Below, in pieces: positions 25,490 through 34,822 of a stretch of 64,000 nucleotides of DNA; position 1 is the stretch's first letter; every line of letters begins with the position of its first letter. The DNA lies in the NCBI GenBank assembly GCA_964569695.1, contig CAZMUA010000007.1, positions 62,001 through 126,000 on the forward strand. Reading direction: 5' to 3'. This DNA is from UBA8106 sp964569695 (GTDB lineage Bacteria; Acidobacteriota; Vicinamibacteria; Vicinamibacterales; UBA823). Made by a program: the position numbers and the translations under genes. The notes beneath the pieces were generated by a model. The model was not told the DNA's origin and searched no databases. It was given only the letters and a program-made list of their open reading frames with translations.

Positions 25490-27679
25490 ATGCACAGCAT
25501 GACTCGAAAAACCTGGTCTCAGAAATCCTTAAACATCGGAATTGCGTTATGCCTCACCCCGTTGATGTGGCACGCTGCTTGTCAAGGAATCGATGACGCT
25601 GTCACGGTGGATGACAACGATATTGGCGGCACAGTGAATAGCACGACTGGGCCCGAAGCAGGTGTTTGGGTCATTGCAGAAACAACTGACTTGCCAACTC
25701 CATTTAATAAGATTGTGGTGACAGATGAACTTGGACGCTATTTGGTTCCCGACCTTCCAGCGGCCACTTATCAAGTCTGGGTCCGCGGTTATGGATTAAT
25801 CGATTCACCAAAAATTGAGGTCTTACCCGGTACCGTGCAAAATCTTGACGCCATCGTGGCGCCCAATCCACATGCCGCAGCGGAGTACTTTCCGGCTGGT
25901 TACTGGCTCTCCTTACTGGAGGTGCCTAGCGAGGATGAATTCCCTGGAACTGGACCTGAGGGAAACGGACTCTCACCAAATATGGAAAGCCAAGCCGAAT
26001 GGCTCAGAAATCTAAAATCTGGCTCCTGCCTAGCCTGTCATCAGTTGGGTAACAAAGCTACCCGTGAAATCCCCAGTGCACTGGGCCAGTTCGACTCAAC
26101 CGTGGCTGCATGGGATCGACGTATCAAATCTGGACAAGCTGGAAGAGCCATGAGTGCCGGCCTTAACCGAATGGGACGACGTCGTACACTTGAAGTATTC
26201 GCTGACTGGACCGACCGTATTGTTAAGGGTGAAATACCAGAAACACCAGCTCGACCAAAAGGTGTCGAACGAAACGTTGTGATTACACAGTGGGACTGGG
26301 CTGACCCGAAGGCTTACCTCCACGATCAAGTGTCCACGGACAAGCGAGATCCAACTGTAAACGCTAACGGCCCTAGTTACGGTGCGCTTGAGGCCAGCGC
26401 GGATTACATACCGGTCCTCGATCCGGTACGTCACATGGTGAGTCAGGTGCCTCTCACCGTGCGAGATTCGGAGACCCCAATTGGCGATTCCTTTGCCGTC
26501 GTAGAACCACTTGAGCCTTCTCCCTACTGGGGAGACGAGGCAATATGGACAAGCCGCGCGAACGTTCATAATCCAATGCTTGATCACCTAGGACGTCTTT
26601 GGCTCACCTCAAGAATTCGTCCTCGTGAAAACCCTGCGTTCTGCCAAGCAGGGTCAACTCACTCCTCGGCTACTCTGTTTCCGACAAGCACTTCCGGTCG
26701 TCACTTAGCACTCTACGATCCAAAAACCGAGCAACTAACACTTATTGACACCTGTTTTAGCACTCACCATTTAGTGTTTGCAGAAGACGAAAATAACACG
26801 TTGTGGACAAGTGGTGGTGGTCAGGTTATCGGATGGTTAAACACAAAGAAATTTGATGAAACTGGAGACGAAGCAATGTCTCAAGGCTGGGCGCCACTTA
26901 TTCTCGATACTAATGGCAATGGTGAGCAAGACGCCTGGGTGGAGCCTGGTGAACCAGCTAACTCAGACCAAGATACACGAATCACTTCTGGATTTTACGG
27001 TGTCGCTGTGAGTCCGGTCGATGGTTCCATCTGGGGATCATCACTAGGTTTTCCTGGTTCGATTCTTCGCTTCGCTCCAGGACCCAATCCACCTACGACA
27101 GCACTCACTGAGATCTACCTTCTCCCATGGGATAACGCTGACATACCCGTGCAGGGATATTCACCGCGCGGAATGGATATCGATCGAAATGGTGTTGTGT
27201 GGACACCACTAGCCAGCGGCCACCTCGCTAGTTTCGACCGCACGAAGTGCACAGGTCCACTCAATGGTCCGACTGCAACTGGACAACACTGCCCAGAAGG
27301 TTGGACCTTCTATGCGGAACCGTTACCGCAACTCAAAGGAGTCTCGCAATCAGGCAGTGCAGAAGCGAGTTATTACACCTGGGTAGATCAGTTTGACACA
27401 CTCGGACTTGGCACTAACGTGCCGATCAATACTGGTAATGGAGCTGAAGCCCTTCTCGCTCTTAAAGACGGTGAGTGGGTTGTTATGCGTGTGCCCTATC
27501 CACTTGGTTTCTACACTAAGTGGCTGGATGGTCGAATTGATGATCCTAATGCTGGCTGGAAAGGCAAGGGGCTTTGGGCCACTTACAGCACTCGTGCGCC
27601 ATTTCATCTCGAGGGAGGCAAGGGGACCACAAGCAAGGTGGTAAAGTTTCAACTACGATCAAATCCTCTGGCGCGTTGA
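25490..27679 (+). CDS. Exported carboxypeptidase-regulatory / c-heme / beta-propeller protein
   Basis: 729 residues, ATG start. An N-terminal export segment (about 12-31, with a Cys that could be lipidated) precedes a carboxypeptidase regulatory-like Ig domain (about 45-120: GGTVNSTTGPEAGVWVIAET, YLVPDLPAATYQVWVRGYG). One c-type heme site follows, CLACH at 180-184. From about 330 to the end the repeats resemble a virginiamycin-B-lyase-like propeller (DHLGRLWLTS, DENNTLWTSGG, SPVDGSIWGSS, DRNGVVWTP). Such architecture is common in Acidobacteriota as secreted proteins of unknown role. The heme suggests electron transfer, perhaps to a substrate bound by the propeller. It stands alone between egtD and the converging membrane-protein gene. 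Confidence 0.8.
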   Translation: MHSMTRKTWSQKSLNIGIALCLTPLMWHAACQGIDDAVTVDDNDIGGTVNSTTGPEAGVWVIAETTDLPTPFNKIVVTDELGRYLVPDLPAATYQVWVRGYGLIDSPKIEVLPGTVQNLDAIVAPNPHAAAEYFPAGYWLSLLEVPSEDEFPGTGPEGNGLSPNMESQAEWLRNLKSGSCLACHQLGNKATREIPSALGQFDSTVAAWDRRIKSGQAGRAMSAGLNRMGRRRTLEVFADWTDRIVKGEIPETPARPKGVERNVVITQWDWADPKAYLHDQVSTDKRDPTVNANGPSYGALEASADYIPVLDPVRHMVSQVPLTVRDSETPIGDSFAVVEPLEPSPYWGDEAIWTSRANVHNPMLDHLGRLWLTSRIRPRENPAFCQAGSTHSSATLFPTSTSGRHLALYDPKTEQLTLIDTCFSTHHLVFAEDENNTLWTSGGGQVIGWLNTKKFDETGDEAMSQGWAPLILDTNGNGEQDAWVEPGEPANSDQDTRITSGFYGVAVSPVDGSIWGSSLGFPGSILRFAPGPNPPTTALTEIYLLPWDNADIPVQGYSPRGMDIDRNGVVWTPLASGHLASFDRTKCTGPLNGPTATGQHCPEGWTFYAEPLPQLKGVSQSGSAEASYYTWVDQFDTLGLGTNVPINTGNGAEALLALKDGEWVVMRVPYPLGFYTKWLDGRIDDPNAGWKGKGLWATYSTRAPFHLEGGKGTTSKVVKFQLRSNPLAR

Positions 27680-27700
27680 TTTATTACCGGAGGCAAGCAC

Positions 27701-29827
27701 TTAAGTATCGCTGTTTTTGAGAGTAGGTGCAGTCACCGCATAAAAGGCGACGGCAGCCATCGCTAGATAACCAATCACGACATGCCGCGGATAGTACACA
27801 TCTACTTGGTAAAATAAGTGCGGGGCCAGGTACACCAACGGCAAGGCCGCCATGACCAAGAGAGACCCTTGCCTAAACCGCCAGAGGCGTTGACTGGCCA
27901 GCCCCAGCGCGATGATCCATAACAACTGGAATCCCCGAAAGACGAATCGCAACTCGCCACCAGCCAGCACGTGACGCGCGCCTGTTGTTGATCCATACAA
28001 GAGAAAGTCCAATTGCTCGATTACTTGCCTTCTCGCTTCCTGATCGGTTTGTGCGTCAAGCCAGCGAGCAGGAGGAATTACAAGATTTTCTGGAATGTCT
28101 CTACTTGTCGGCAGTACCGTGAATTCGCCGCCGTAAAACTTGTTGTGTAGAGCTGGGAGCAAACAGATCAAAACTGCCAGCCCCAAAGCTGGTACAAGTC
28201 TCCAGTCTTTCTTTCGAAAAGCAGACCAACCACGGAAAATAAAAAGCCATAAGATCGCTGGAGCTTGGTTCGTCCGCGCAATAAATGTGGCACTTAACGC
28301 AGCAAAACCTCGCGCCGTAGACTTTTGCCCTGAGGCAAACAGCCAAGTGAAAGCGAAAGGAAACAACAACCACGTCGGATACTCTGACGTTCCTTGACGA
28401 ATCCAGGTGGCTACCACCGTGCTATTTACGAACGTGACCAACAACACTGTGCCACTAAAAATGACAAGTTTTCCATAACTGTTACAACCTCGAAATCGCC
28501 ATCCAAACCACAAAAGAGCGCTTGTTAAAGCAACACGTGAAAACACGGTAACTTGGCCATCGCCATCACCGAAAACAAGATGATGAAAAAAGGTCACATA
28601 TCGCGACAAGGCTTGAAAATAAAAGATGTCTTCGCCAGCTCGCAGCGACCAGGTCTCAAGTATCGATCGCGCAAATGATTCATAGGTCAGGAAGTCTCTG
28701 CCGCCATCTCGCAGAAGCACTGCCGTCAACGAGGGATGTGCACGCACTTCATGCGCCAGAATAAGAATCGCCATGCCAGCACAAGCCATCAAAAGATGAT
28801 GCCGGCGTCTGGACCATACAACAAGCATGGCAGCCACGAGTGTGAACAGGAACACATAACTGTTAATGGCAGAGGGAGAGTCCGAGAGAGGCTGGACATA
28901 CACGATAAAAGCCAAGACAGTGACGCCCATAAAGCAGAACCACTGAGATTTGAGAATTGACCAATAGAAACCTATTAGAAGTAGGAGGCCAGTTAACGCC
29001 AATAAATCAAGGAACCATCCAATGAGACGGAACGCAAGATGTGGTGCGATAGCTGAGATTGGTCGATTTCCAACATTCAGCCGCAAAGTCGGATAAGGGC
29101 CAGGTTCACCACTCATACTGGAACGACGTCCGTCATCAAATATGTAAGTTACAGTTACGTTATGCCGTCCTTTAGGTATTTGAAGTTGTTCGTTGGCAAT
29201 ATGGCTATAAGTCGGCAAGAGACGCAAACCTACCGGACCAATCTCTATCTGTCCCGTTCCAACGTACGCAACATTAACGGTCTGTGGAGCATCAAAGTCC
29301 ACAACACCCTGCCAAGATGCCATAAATGGAATCCGATCTCGAAGTACTGAATCGGCCACCCACCAGTAGTAGTTAAACCGCAAGGAGTTCATAAATGAGA
29401 GCTCCCAATCATCGGAACCAAAATCGATAAAGTTGTCTACGCGGGTAGCTGCAAACCGTCCCAATGGATTATTGTAGGATTTCTCGCACGAGCTAAATGA
29501 CGGTGTCTCCCCTACTGCTCGGTAACAAGCGGGAAATCCTTGATAAGTTCCACTAGTGAAGAGAACGGCTTTTCCAACAAGACCGAGACCGAGAACAAGA
29601 ACGAGGATCTTCGTATTTCCCTTGAACACCCTAGAAACATGACGGAACCAGAGCCGACGAAGCCATCGAGAACAAAGCAGAGGAAGAAGCGCTAAAACCG
29701 CAATCAGTTCCGGTACGCTGCTAAGCGGTAATCCAGATGACCACACATAGTTCGCAGTCGGAAATACTAGGAACAACCCTAAGAAAATCAAACACCCTAA
29801 AGAACTACCGGAAGGTTTCACAACCAT
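27701..29827 (-). CDS. Polytopic membrane protein, possible GT-C glycosyltransferase-like
   Basis: About 708 residues from ATG 29827, which follows a GAGGAAG and lies 25 nt after the VOC stop. The longer frame from 29914 would overlap the VOC gene by 62 bp. About a dozen hydrophobic segments alternate with short loops. A large extracytoplasmic domain sits between the N-terminal helices (about residues 95-255 of the longer frame) and looks like a beta-sandwich. The general layout resembles GT-C glycosyltransferases and DUF2142-like proteins, but I see no clear catalytic DD/DE motif in the first loop. Function unknown. It is the last gene of a four-gene oxidoreductase operon, which suggests a role in glycan or lipid-linked sugar handling. 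Confidence 0.65.
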   Translation of the reverse strand: MVVKPSGSSLGCLIFLGLFLVFPTANYVWSSGLPLSSVPELIAVLALLPLLCSRWLRRLWFRHVSRVFKGNTKILVLVLGLGLVGKAVLFTSGTYQGFPACYRAVGETPSFSSCEKSYNNPLGRFAATRVDNFIDFGSDDWELSFMNSLRFNYYWWVADSVLRDRIPFMASWQGVVDFDAPQTVNVAYVGTGQIEIGPVGLRLLPTYSHIANEQLQIPKGRHNVTVTYIFDDGRRSSMSGEPGPYPTLRLNVGNRPISAIAPHLAFRLIGWFLDLLALTGLLLLIGFYWSILKSQWFCFMGVTVLAFIVYVQPLSDSPSAINSYVFLFTLVAAMLVVWSRRRHHLLMACAGMAILILAHEVRAHPSLTAVLLRDGGRDFLTYESFARSILETWSLRAGEDIFYFQALSRYVTFFHHLVFGDGDGQVTVFSRVALTSALLWFGWRFRGCNSYGKLVIFSGTVLLVTFVNSTVVATWIRQGTSEYPTWLLFPFAFTWLFASGQKSTARGFAALSATFIARTNQAPAILWLFIFRGWSAFRKKDWRLVPALGLAVLICLLPALHNKFYGGEFTVLPTSRDIPENLVIPPARWLDAQTDQEARRQVIEQLDFLLYGSTTGARHVLAGGELRFVFRGFQLLWIIALGLASQRLWRFRQGSLLVMAALPLVYLAPHLFYQVDVYYPRHVVIGYLAMAAVAFYAVTAPTLKNSDT

Positions 29828-29852
29828 CTTCCTCGTAAACAGGGCTATCGAA

Positions 29853-30380
29853 CTAAACCGACTTAGGTGTTTCGTAATAACGTCGATACATCCCTCGCCT
29901 AAACAACCAGCCACCCAACGGACCCAGCCAGTTCAAAACATAATGCATATATCCAAGATCCATCAGTTCAATCAAGTTGCCATCAAAGTCCTTGGCAAAA
30001 AAGAATGTGTGGCCTCGAGGCGATCGTTCGGGCGGACTCACACACTCCACCCCCTTACTGACGAGGTACTCGTACCATTTCTGCGTATTCCGAACATTGA
30101 AGGAAATGTGAGTGAGACCGATTCGATTCCACGGAATGGCGATCGCCTGTTGGTCTGGTCGAAATTCAAAGATTTCAAGGACAGCACCGCCTGGGACACG
30201 GATCCAGCCAATCTTACAGCGTGGTTGCTCTCCGTCCACGTGGAAAAACGATCGCACCCGATCTGGTGGTGTGTCGGCCACACCCACCAAAGGACACCGG
30301 AACACGTCCCAATAGAACTGAACCGCCTTGTTAAAATCAGAAACGGTAATCCCACAGTGACTAAATGATCTAGCACGCAC
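29853..30380 (-). CDS. VOC (glyoxalase/bleomycin-resistance) superfamily protein
   Basis: 175 residues. The GTG start is supported by AAAGGAG 7 nt upstream. Two beta-alpha-beta-beta-beta modules are visible. The first begins with FSHCGITVSDFNKAVQFY and has FHVDG; the second has LTHISFNVRN and ends in KDFDGNLIELMDLG. Likely metal ligands are H8, H110-type His in LTHIS and the Glu of LIELMD. Known VOC activities are lactoylglutathione lyase, epimerases and extradiol dioxygenases; the operon partners (GMC and Gfo/Idh enzymes) favour an epimerase or isomerase acting on a sugar-like substrate. It is 22 bp downstream of the GMC gene. Confidence 0.8.
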   Translation of the reverse strand: MRARSFSHCGITVSDFNKAVQFYWDVFRCPLVGVADTPPDRVRSFFHVDGEQPRCKIGWIRVPGGAVLEIFEFRPDQQAIAIPWNRIGLTHISFNVRNTQKWYEYLVSKGVECVSPPERSPRGHTFFFAKDFDGNLIELMDLGYMHYVLNWLGPLGGWLFRRGMYRRYYETPKSV

Positions 30381-30402
30381 AGAAATTCTCCTTTAATACC
30401 TG

Positions 30403-31926
30403 CTACGAAGCTACGCGCAACTCTGTTTCCTTGATGTGATCAGACACTCTTAACGCCTGCGCGACAACGGTCAGGCCAGGATTTACGGCCGCCGATGATG
30501 GAAAGAACGAAGCATCAACTACAAATAAATTCTCAATATCATGGGAGCGGCAGTAGGAGTCAAGTACGGATTTATTTGGATCAGTTCCAAAACATAAAGT
30601 TCCACACTGATGGGTTGTGTTTTGCTGTTTATGCGAATGGGATATGACAACCCAATAACCAAGCCGCCGAAGTATACGCTTGAACTCTCGCACTAGCCGA
30701 GTATGCGCCTCCACGTTATTCGGACGATAATGAAGCCTGATCTGTGCATCTCGATCCAAAGTCACAAAGTTATCTAACCGTGGTAAATCTTCCGACATAG
30801 CGAGCCAATCAACACCGCGAGCCACCCATGCGTTGTAGGCCCAAAGTGGAATCCATGGCACCACAGTCTGAGCCATTACACCGTGTGTCCTTCCCTGTGA
30901 CTGGATCTGTCCTAAGGGATATCCACCATCAGGTCCACGAAGATAAAAATCATTAACCGCAACCGTCTTTTGAAAAACTGTGTGATTAATACGAAACGGA
31001 TGGAATCCTTGCATCATGGTAGCCAGATGTGCCATGTATCGCTTACCGACTAATCCTGATGAATTGGATAGGCCGCCAGGGTGTTGATCACTTGCCGAAC
31101 GCAGTAATAGCGCGGCTGAATTCACTGCCCCACACGAAACAATGACAAGGGGGGCTTCGACACGCCGTAACTCTCCCTGCTGCATAACCTCAACTGCTTC
31201 AACGCGACGACCCGACGCATCGGTCAATAGACGTCTTGCTTCAGCAGCCGTCCAAAGCGTGACATTCGTTTCACGCAATGCCGGCTTCACGCAACAAATG
31301 TCTGCGTCACTCTTTGCGTGCCGAAAGCATGGAAAGGAATTACAGGTATTACATAAGATACAGCCTCCCTCCTCTCCGGGGCGCTGCAAACCAAGTGGTA
31401 GAGGAGAAGGATGCAGTCCTTGTTGCTGTAACTGCTCTACACAGTCAATCATCTCGTCACTATGAGAAACAGACGGATGAGGAAATGGCGTCCTTAATGT
31501 TTCTGTGGGATCAATCCCGGACTCACCGTGAACTTGATAAAGTTGCTCAGCCCGCTCATAGAAAGGCTCCAGCATGTCGTAGTCGATCGGCCAAGCCGGT
31601 GAAATTCCATCTACATGTTCGACTTCGGCAAAGTCTTGGCGACGCAGCCGGTAGAGTACGCTCCCCCAAAACTTCGTATTCCCACCAACACAATAGTGTG
31701 TGTACGGTAGAAAAGATTTGCCACGATGATCCAGCCAAGTTTCACGCGTTCGGTAACGTAAATGCTTCCATACCGCTTCGGGATCCCAATTCTCCACTTC
31801 TTGTGGTACAAAATCTCCACGCTCAATGATAAGGATGTTTGCTGAGGTATTGGCCAGTGCGTGCGCCAAAGTACCACCTCCGGCTCCACTACCAATAATG
31901 ATGATGTCGTAACGCCCAGTTGGCAT
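30403..31926 (-). CDS. GMC-family FAD oxidoreductase with Cys-rich insert
   Basis: 507 residues, ATG start. The N-terminus has the FAD fold GSGAGGGTLAHALA and IIERGDF. The GGNTKFWG box follows near 80. At about 200-222 is a Cys-rich stretch (CILCNTC, then CFRHAKSDADICC) that could bind a metal or iron-sulfur cluster. The C-terminal GMC domain has THQCGTLCFGTDP and AAVNPGLTVVAQALR with the usual His and Asn of the active site. These enzymes oxidise alcohols or sugars. It is 16 bp downstream of the Gfo/Idh gene and 22 bp before the VOC gene, so all three probably act on one substrate. Confidence 0.87.
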   Translation of the reverse strand: MPTGRYDIIIIGSGAGGGTLAHALANTSANILIIERGDFVPQEVENWDPEAVWKHLRYRTRETWLDHRGKSFLPYTHYCVGGNTKFWGSVLYRLRRQDFAEVEHVDGISPAWPIDYDMLEPFYERAEQLYQVHGESGIDPTETLRTPFPHPSVSHSDEMIDCVEQLQQQGLHPSPLPLGLQRPGEEGGCILCNTCNSFPCFRHAKSDADICCVKPALRETNVTLWTAAEARRLLTDASGRRVEAVEVMQQGELRRVEAPLVIVSCGAVNSAALLLRSASDQHPGGLSNSSGLVGKRYMAHLATMMQGFHPFRINHTVFQKTVAVNDFYLRGPDGGYPLGQIQSQGRTHGVMAQTVVPWIPLWAYNAWVARGVDWLAMSEDLPRLDNFVTLDRDAQIRLHYRPNNVEAHTRLVREFKRILRRLGYWVVISHSHKQQNTTHQCGTLCFGTDPNKSVLDSYCRSHDIENLFVVDASFFPSSAAVNPGLTVVAQALRVSDHIKETELRVAS

Positions 31927-31942
31927 CTGCTAAGGAAACTCA

Positions 31943-32947
31943 CTACGAGGTGCGTACACTATTTTTCGCCGGTCCGGCCGTAGCATAAACCTGGTCCATA
32001 AGCCGCTGATCAAGAATTGCAGTTTCGAGGCTCATTTCCGGCGGTCGATTTGTACGAATTGCGCGAACAAAATCATGGTACATAGCTCGATATCCTCGAA
32101 TGTCTCGGAAACCGGGAAACAATAAGCGAGTTGACTGTGCCCCTCTTACCAATACTATGGCTCCATTCGATTCAAAAGAAATGATGCCAGCACGTCCAAA
32201 CAGCTTCGAGATTCGAAGACCACGTAATAACGATGGAATCTCACGTGAATAAAAAAGTGCTCCCACTGCATCATTATCGTACCGGAAAGCGACCATCATG
32301 CTTTTCTCCCGGATATCACTGCCATCCCTTAACGAGGTCGGTCGAAACCCATGCGCTTCGGTAATTACAGGACCGAGGCTGTTCGCAAGATGTAACCAAT
32401 GAATGCCCTCCTCAAAGAATGCATCCCCACCAGCTATCGCCTCGTCATTCCGCCAATCATCTGCCGACTTGAAGCGTCGTACGATAGTCGTAAAGTGGGC
32501 AAAGACCATCTTGCCGATCACATCCTCACGCAACAACCGTCGCAGACAAACCGCTAGGGGTTTATAGTGATCGTTTTCGCCCACAAGCACCACACGTCCT
32601 GCTTGATCTCGTGCCGATCGTACCCGCAAATAATCAGCCATCCGCAAATAAGCCGGTTTTTCCACTAATACGTGTTTTCCAGCTTCCAGTGCCTGCAGGG
32701 TAAGATCCAGATGGAAACGGGGTGGCACTGCAATCACTACGGCATCGACAGTCGGGTCCTCTATAGCAGCCCCATAGCCACTATAACTGCCTACCCCGCG
32801 ATAGCGCTTGCAATAGGCTTCAGCCTTGCTTTCGTCACGACTGGCATAGCTCCGGACGATATCGCCACGTAGGCCCTTTAAATGTCGACTGTGGACACCA
32901 GTAATGAAACCGCAGCCAAGAAACGCAATATGTACCGGCTTTGACAC
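31943..32947 (-). CDS. Gfo/Idh/MocA-family NAD(P)-dependent oxidoreductase
   Basis: 334 residues, GTG start. The N-terminal Rossmann motif GCGFITGVHSRHL is followed by AVVIAVPPRFH and the family lysine in EKPAYL. The C-terminal domain has the GGDAFFEEGIHWLHLANSL helix with the catalytic-type His. Such enzymes oxidise or epimerise sugars, cyclitols and related compounds. It is the first gene of a minus-strand operon (Gfo/Idh, GMC, VOC, membrane protein). The 204-bp gap to the divergent amidohydrolase gene should hold both promoters, but I found no strong pair. Confidence 0.88.
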   Translation of the reverse strand: MSKPVHIAFLGCGFITGVHSRHLKGLRGDIVRSYASRDESKAEAYCKRYRGVGSYSGYGAAIEDPTVDAVVIAVPPRFHLDLTLQALEAGKHVLVEKPAYLRMADYLRVRSARDQAGRVVLVGENDHYKPLAVCLRRLLREDVIGKMVFAHFTTIVRRFKSADDWRNDEAIAGGDAFFEEGIHWLHLANSLGPVITEAHGFRPTSLRDGSDIREKSMMVAFRYDNDAVGALFYSREIPSLLRGLRISKLFGRAGIISFESNGAIVLVRGAQSTRLLFPGFRDIRGYRAMYHDFVRAIRTNRPPEMSLETAILDQRLMDQVYATAGPAKNSVRTS

Positions 32948-33151
32948 TGCTTCATCATACTAGTCCGGTGACTGGAATTATAGATGCAGAACACACTACA
33001 CTTTGACCCCGTAGACACTAGCGGAGTCATGCGATGGAGTGGGTACAAGGCCTAATGGGTAGTGAACTAAATCGATGTCGACACCGAGGAAAGCGTAAAA
33101 TGTATCCAAATCCGTGGTACACACAGCATTGTTAGGTGGGGAAAATTTGCT

Positions 33152-34369
33152 ATGAATGATCGTTCTGACCAAACAGTTCGTGATTTACCAGAAATCACTG
33201 CCGCGACCGATACGCGAGACTACTTGTCACACGCGACCAGGTTCGCACAGCAACACGAAGCATACGACCTGATCATCGATGTCGATGCACATCTTCAGGA
33301 AGTCCAATTCTGGCCTGAGATTATTGATTTACTTGAAAATGATGTACTCAAACAAACTGCTCAGGCCATGCTCAAAGGTGGGTCTGCTATGCCGTTGAGT
33401 AATCTTGCACCAGGGCAAAACTTTCAGTCGATGGCCGGTCGGGTGCCCCACCAAAGTGGACCACGCGAACTCACCGATGACCCAGAAACTGCCGGCCATA
33501 GATTTGTGCAGATAGTGCGTCGGACGATGAACACCATGGGTTTGGATTATCAAGTTATCTTCCCAACGGCAATGCTGCTTTTGGGAACGAGTCCGGTTGA
33601 CGGCGCAGAATTATATCTGTCTCGTGCTTACAATCGATGGCTTCGTGAAATCATCCTTCCACAAGAGAAACGCATTCTTGGACTCGTGTACCTCCCCTTT
33701 AATTCTCCGGAAGCCTGCGAAGAACTTGTAAAAGATTTTAGTAACGTGCCAGGCATTGTTGGATTTACTGTCACCTCTGTGCGAAACGCTCCTGTTCACA
33801 GTCCTTCCTACATGCGTCTCTACGCCATGATTGAGGAAACTGGTAAACCTCTAGTTTTTCACGCAGGACCAAACTGGAATGACGCTTCATTCCAGATGCT
33901 GAATCGTTTCATCTCGATGCACTCTCTTTCGTTCGTGCACTACAATTTGATTCACATGACGAACTGGATCGTAAATGCCATACCTGAACGCTTTCCAAAA
34001 CTTAAGACTCTTTGGGTCGAAGGAGGCTTAGCCTGGATTCCTTATCTCATGCAAAGACTTGATCATGAATTTTTAATGAGACAGAACGAAGCACCAGGTC
34101 TAAAACAGTTGCCGAGTGATTATATGAAAGAAATGTATTTCTCTAGCCAACCTATGGAGCAGTGTCATCCAAACGCTCTTAAGGTCACAATGGACATGAT
34201 GAACGCAAAAACTCAACTGCTCTTTGCGTCAGATTGGCCACACTGGGACTTTAATCCACCACACACCGTTACGACACTCCCTTTTCTATCTGACGAGGAG
34301 AAAAGAAACATCCTTGGATTGAATGCTGCGAAACTCTTCGGACTTCCTATTAAACGTGTCCGGCCATAA
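33152..34369 (+). CDS. Amidohydrolase family 2 (ACMSD-like) metal-dependent enzyme
   Basis: 405 residues, ATG start preceded by GGTGGGG about 10 nt upstream. The fold is the TIM barrel of amidohydrolase family 2: IDVDAHLQE near residue 45 (metal-binding strand 1), LGLVYLPFN, VFHAGPNW in strand 5, KTLWVEGGLAW and FASDWPHWDF near 363 with the catalytic Asp. Family members decarboxylate or hydrolyse aromatic or ring compounds. The gene is 36 bp before a Rieske protein gene, a pairing that suggests a degradation step with electron transfer. Substrate unknown. Confidence 0.85.
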   Translation: MNDRSDQTVRDLPEITAATDTRDYLSHATRFAQQHEAYDLIIDVDAHLQEVQFWPEIIDLLENDVLKQTAQAMLKGGSAMPLSNLAPGQNFQSMAGRVPHQSGPRELTDDPETAGHRFVQIVRRTMNTMGLDYQVIFPTAMLLLGTSPVDGAELYLSRAYNRWLREIILPQEKRILGLVYLPFNSPEACEELVKDFSNVPGIVGFTVTSVRNAPVHSPSYMRLYAMIEETGKPLVFHAGPNWNDASFQMLNRFISMHSLSFVHYNLIHMTNWIVNAIPERFPKLKTLWVEGGLAWIPYLMQRLDHEFLMRQNEAPGLKQLPSDYMKEMYFSSQPMEQCHPNALKVTMDMMNAKTQLLFASDWPHWDFNPPHTVTTLPFLSDEEKRNILGLNAAKLFGLPIKRVRP

Positions 34370-34405
34370 CCGAACGATGTATTGTGATGAGGCAAAGCTA
34401 AATCC

Positions 34406-34795
34406 ATGTCTGAAATCAACATTGGTACAGTTGCCAGTTTCGACGATCCTAGTCGGCGTGTTATAGAAATCGAAGGAATGGAAGTTGGTGTATTTCGACT
34501 AGATGGTGAATTTTATGCGTACGAGAACAAATGTCCGCATCTTGGTGGCCCAGCATGCCAAGGGAAAATTCTTCCGCGGGTGCTTGAAGACGTTACGGAA
34601 GATAAAAAAAGTCAGGGGCGGGTGTTTGCGAAAAACCAACTCAACGTTATTTGCCCATGGCACGGTTTCGAATTCGATATTCGGACAGGGGCACATGTGG
34701 CCGTACCTAAATATCGACTCCGTCCCGTGGCAGTAAGAATTGAAGGAGGCGACGTTTTCATCACCTTGCCAAAAAAGAACCTCGCAACTTCTTAG
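34406..34795 (+). CDS. Rieske [2Fe-2S] protein with long insert between cluster motifs
   Basis: 129 residues. The cluster ligands are C43 and H45 (CPHLGG) and C83 and H86 (CPWHG). The spacing from H45 to C83 is 37 residues, about 20 more than the 15-17 typical of Rieske ferredoxins. The insert (about 52-76) is charged and follows CQGKILPRV. No membrane segment or oxygenase domain is present, so it is a soluble ferredoxin-like carrier. It lies between the amidohydrolase and a small unknown protein and probably feeds electrons to, or is a subunit of, an enzyme of that operon. Confidence 0.87.
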   Translation: MSEINIGTVASFDDPSRRVIEIEGMEVGVFRLDGEFYAYENKCPHLGGPACQGKILPRVLEDVTEDKKSQGRVFAKNQLNVICPWHGFEFDIRTGAHVAVPKYRLRPVAVRIEGGDVFITLPKKNLATS

Positions 34796-34822
34796 CGAGA
34801 TTCTATCCAAGGAGGCATACAT

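Noticed and set aside
31278..31829. 183-codon plus-strand frame opposite the GMC gene
   Set aside because: No motif or start signal; the GMC gene on the minus strand explains the DNA fully.
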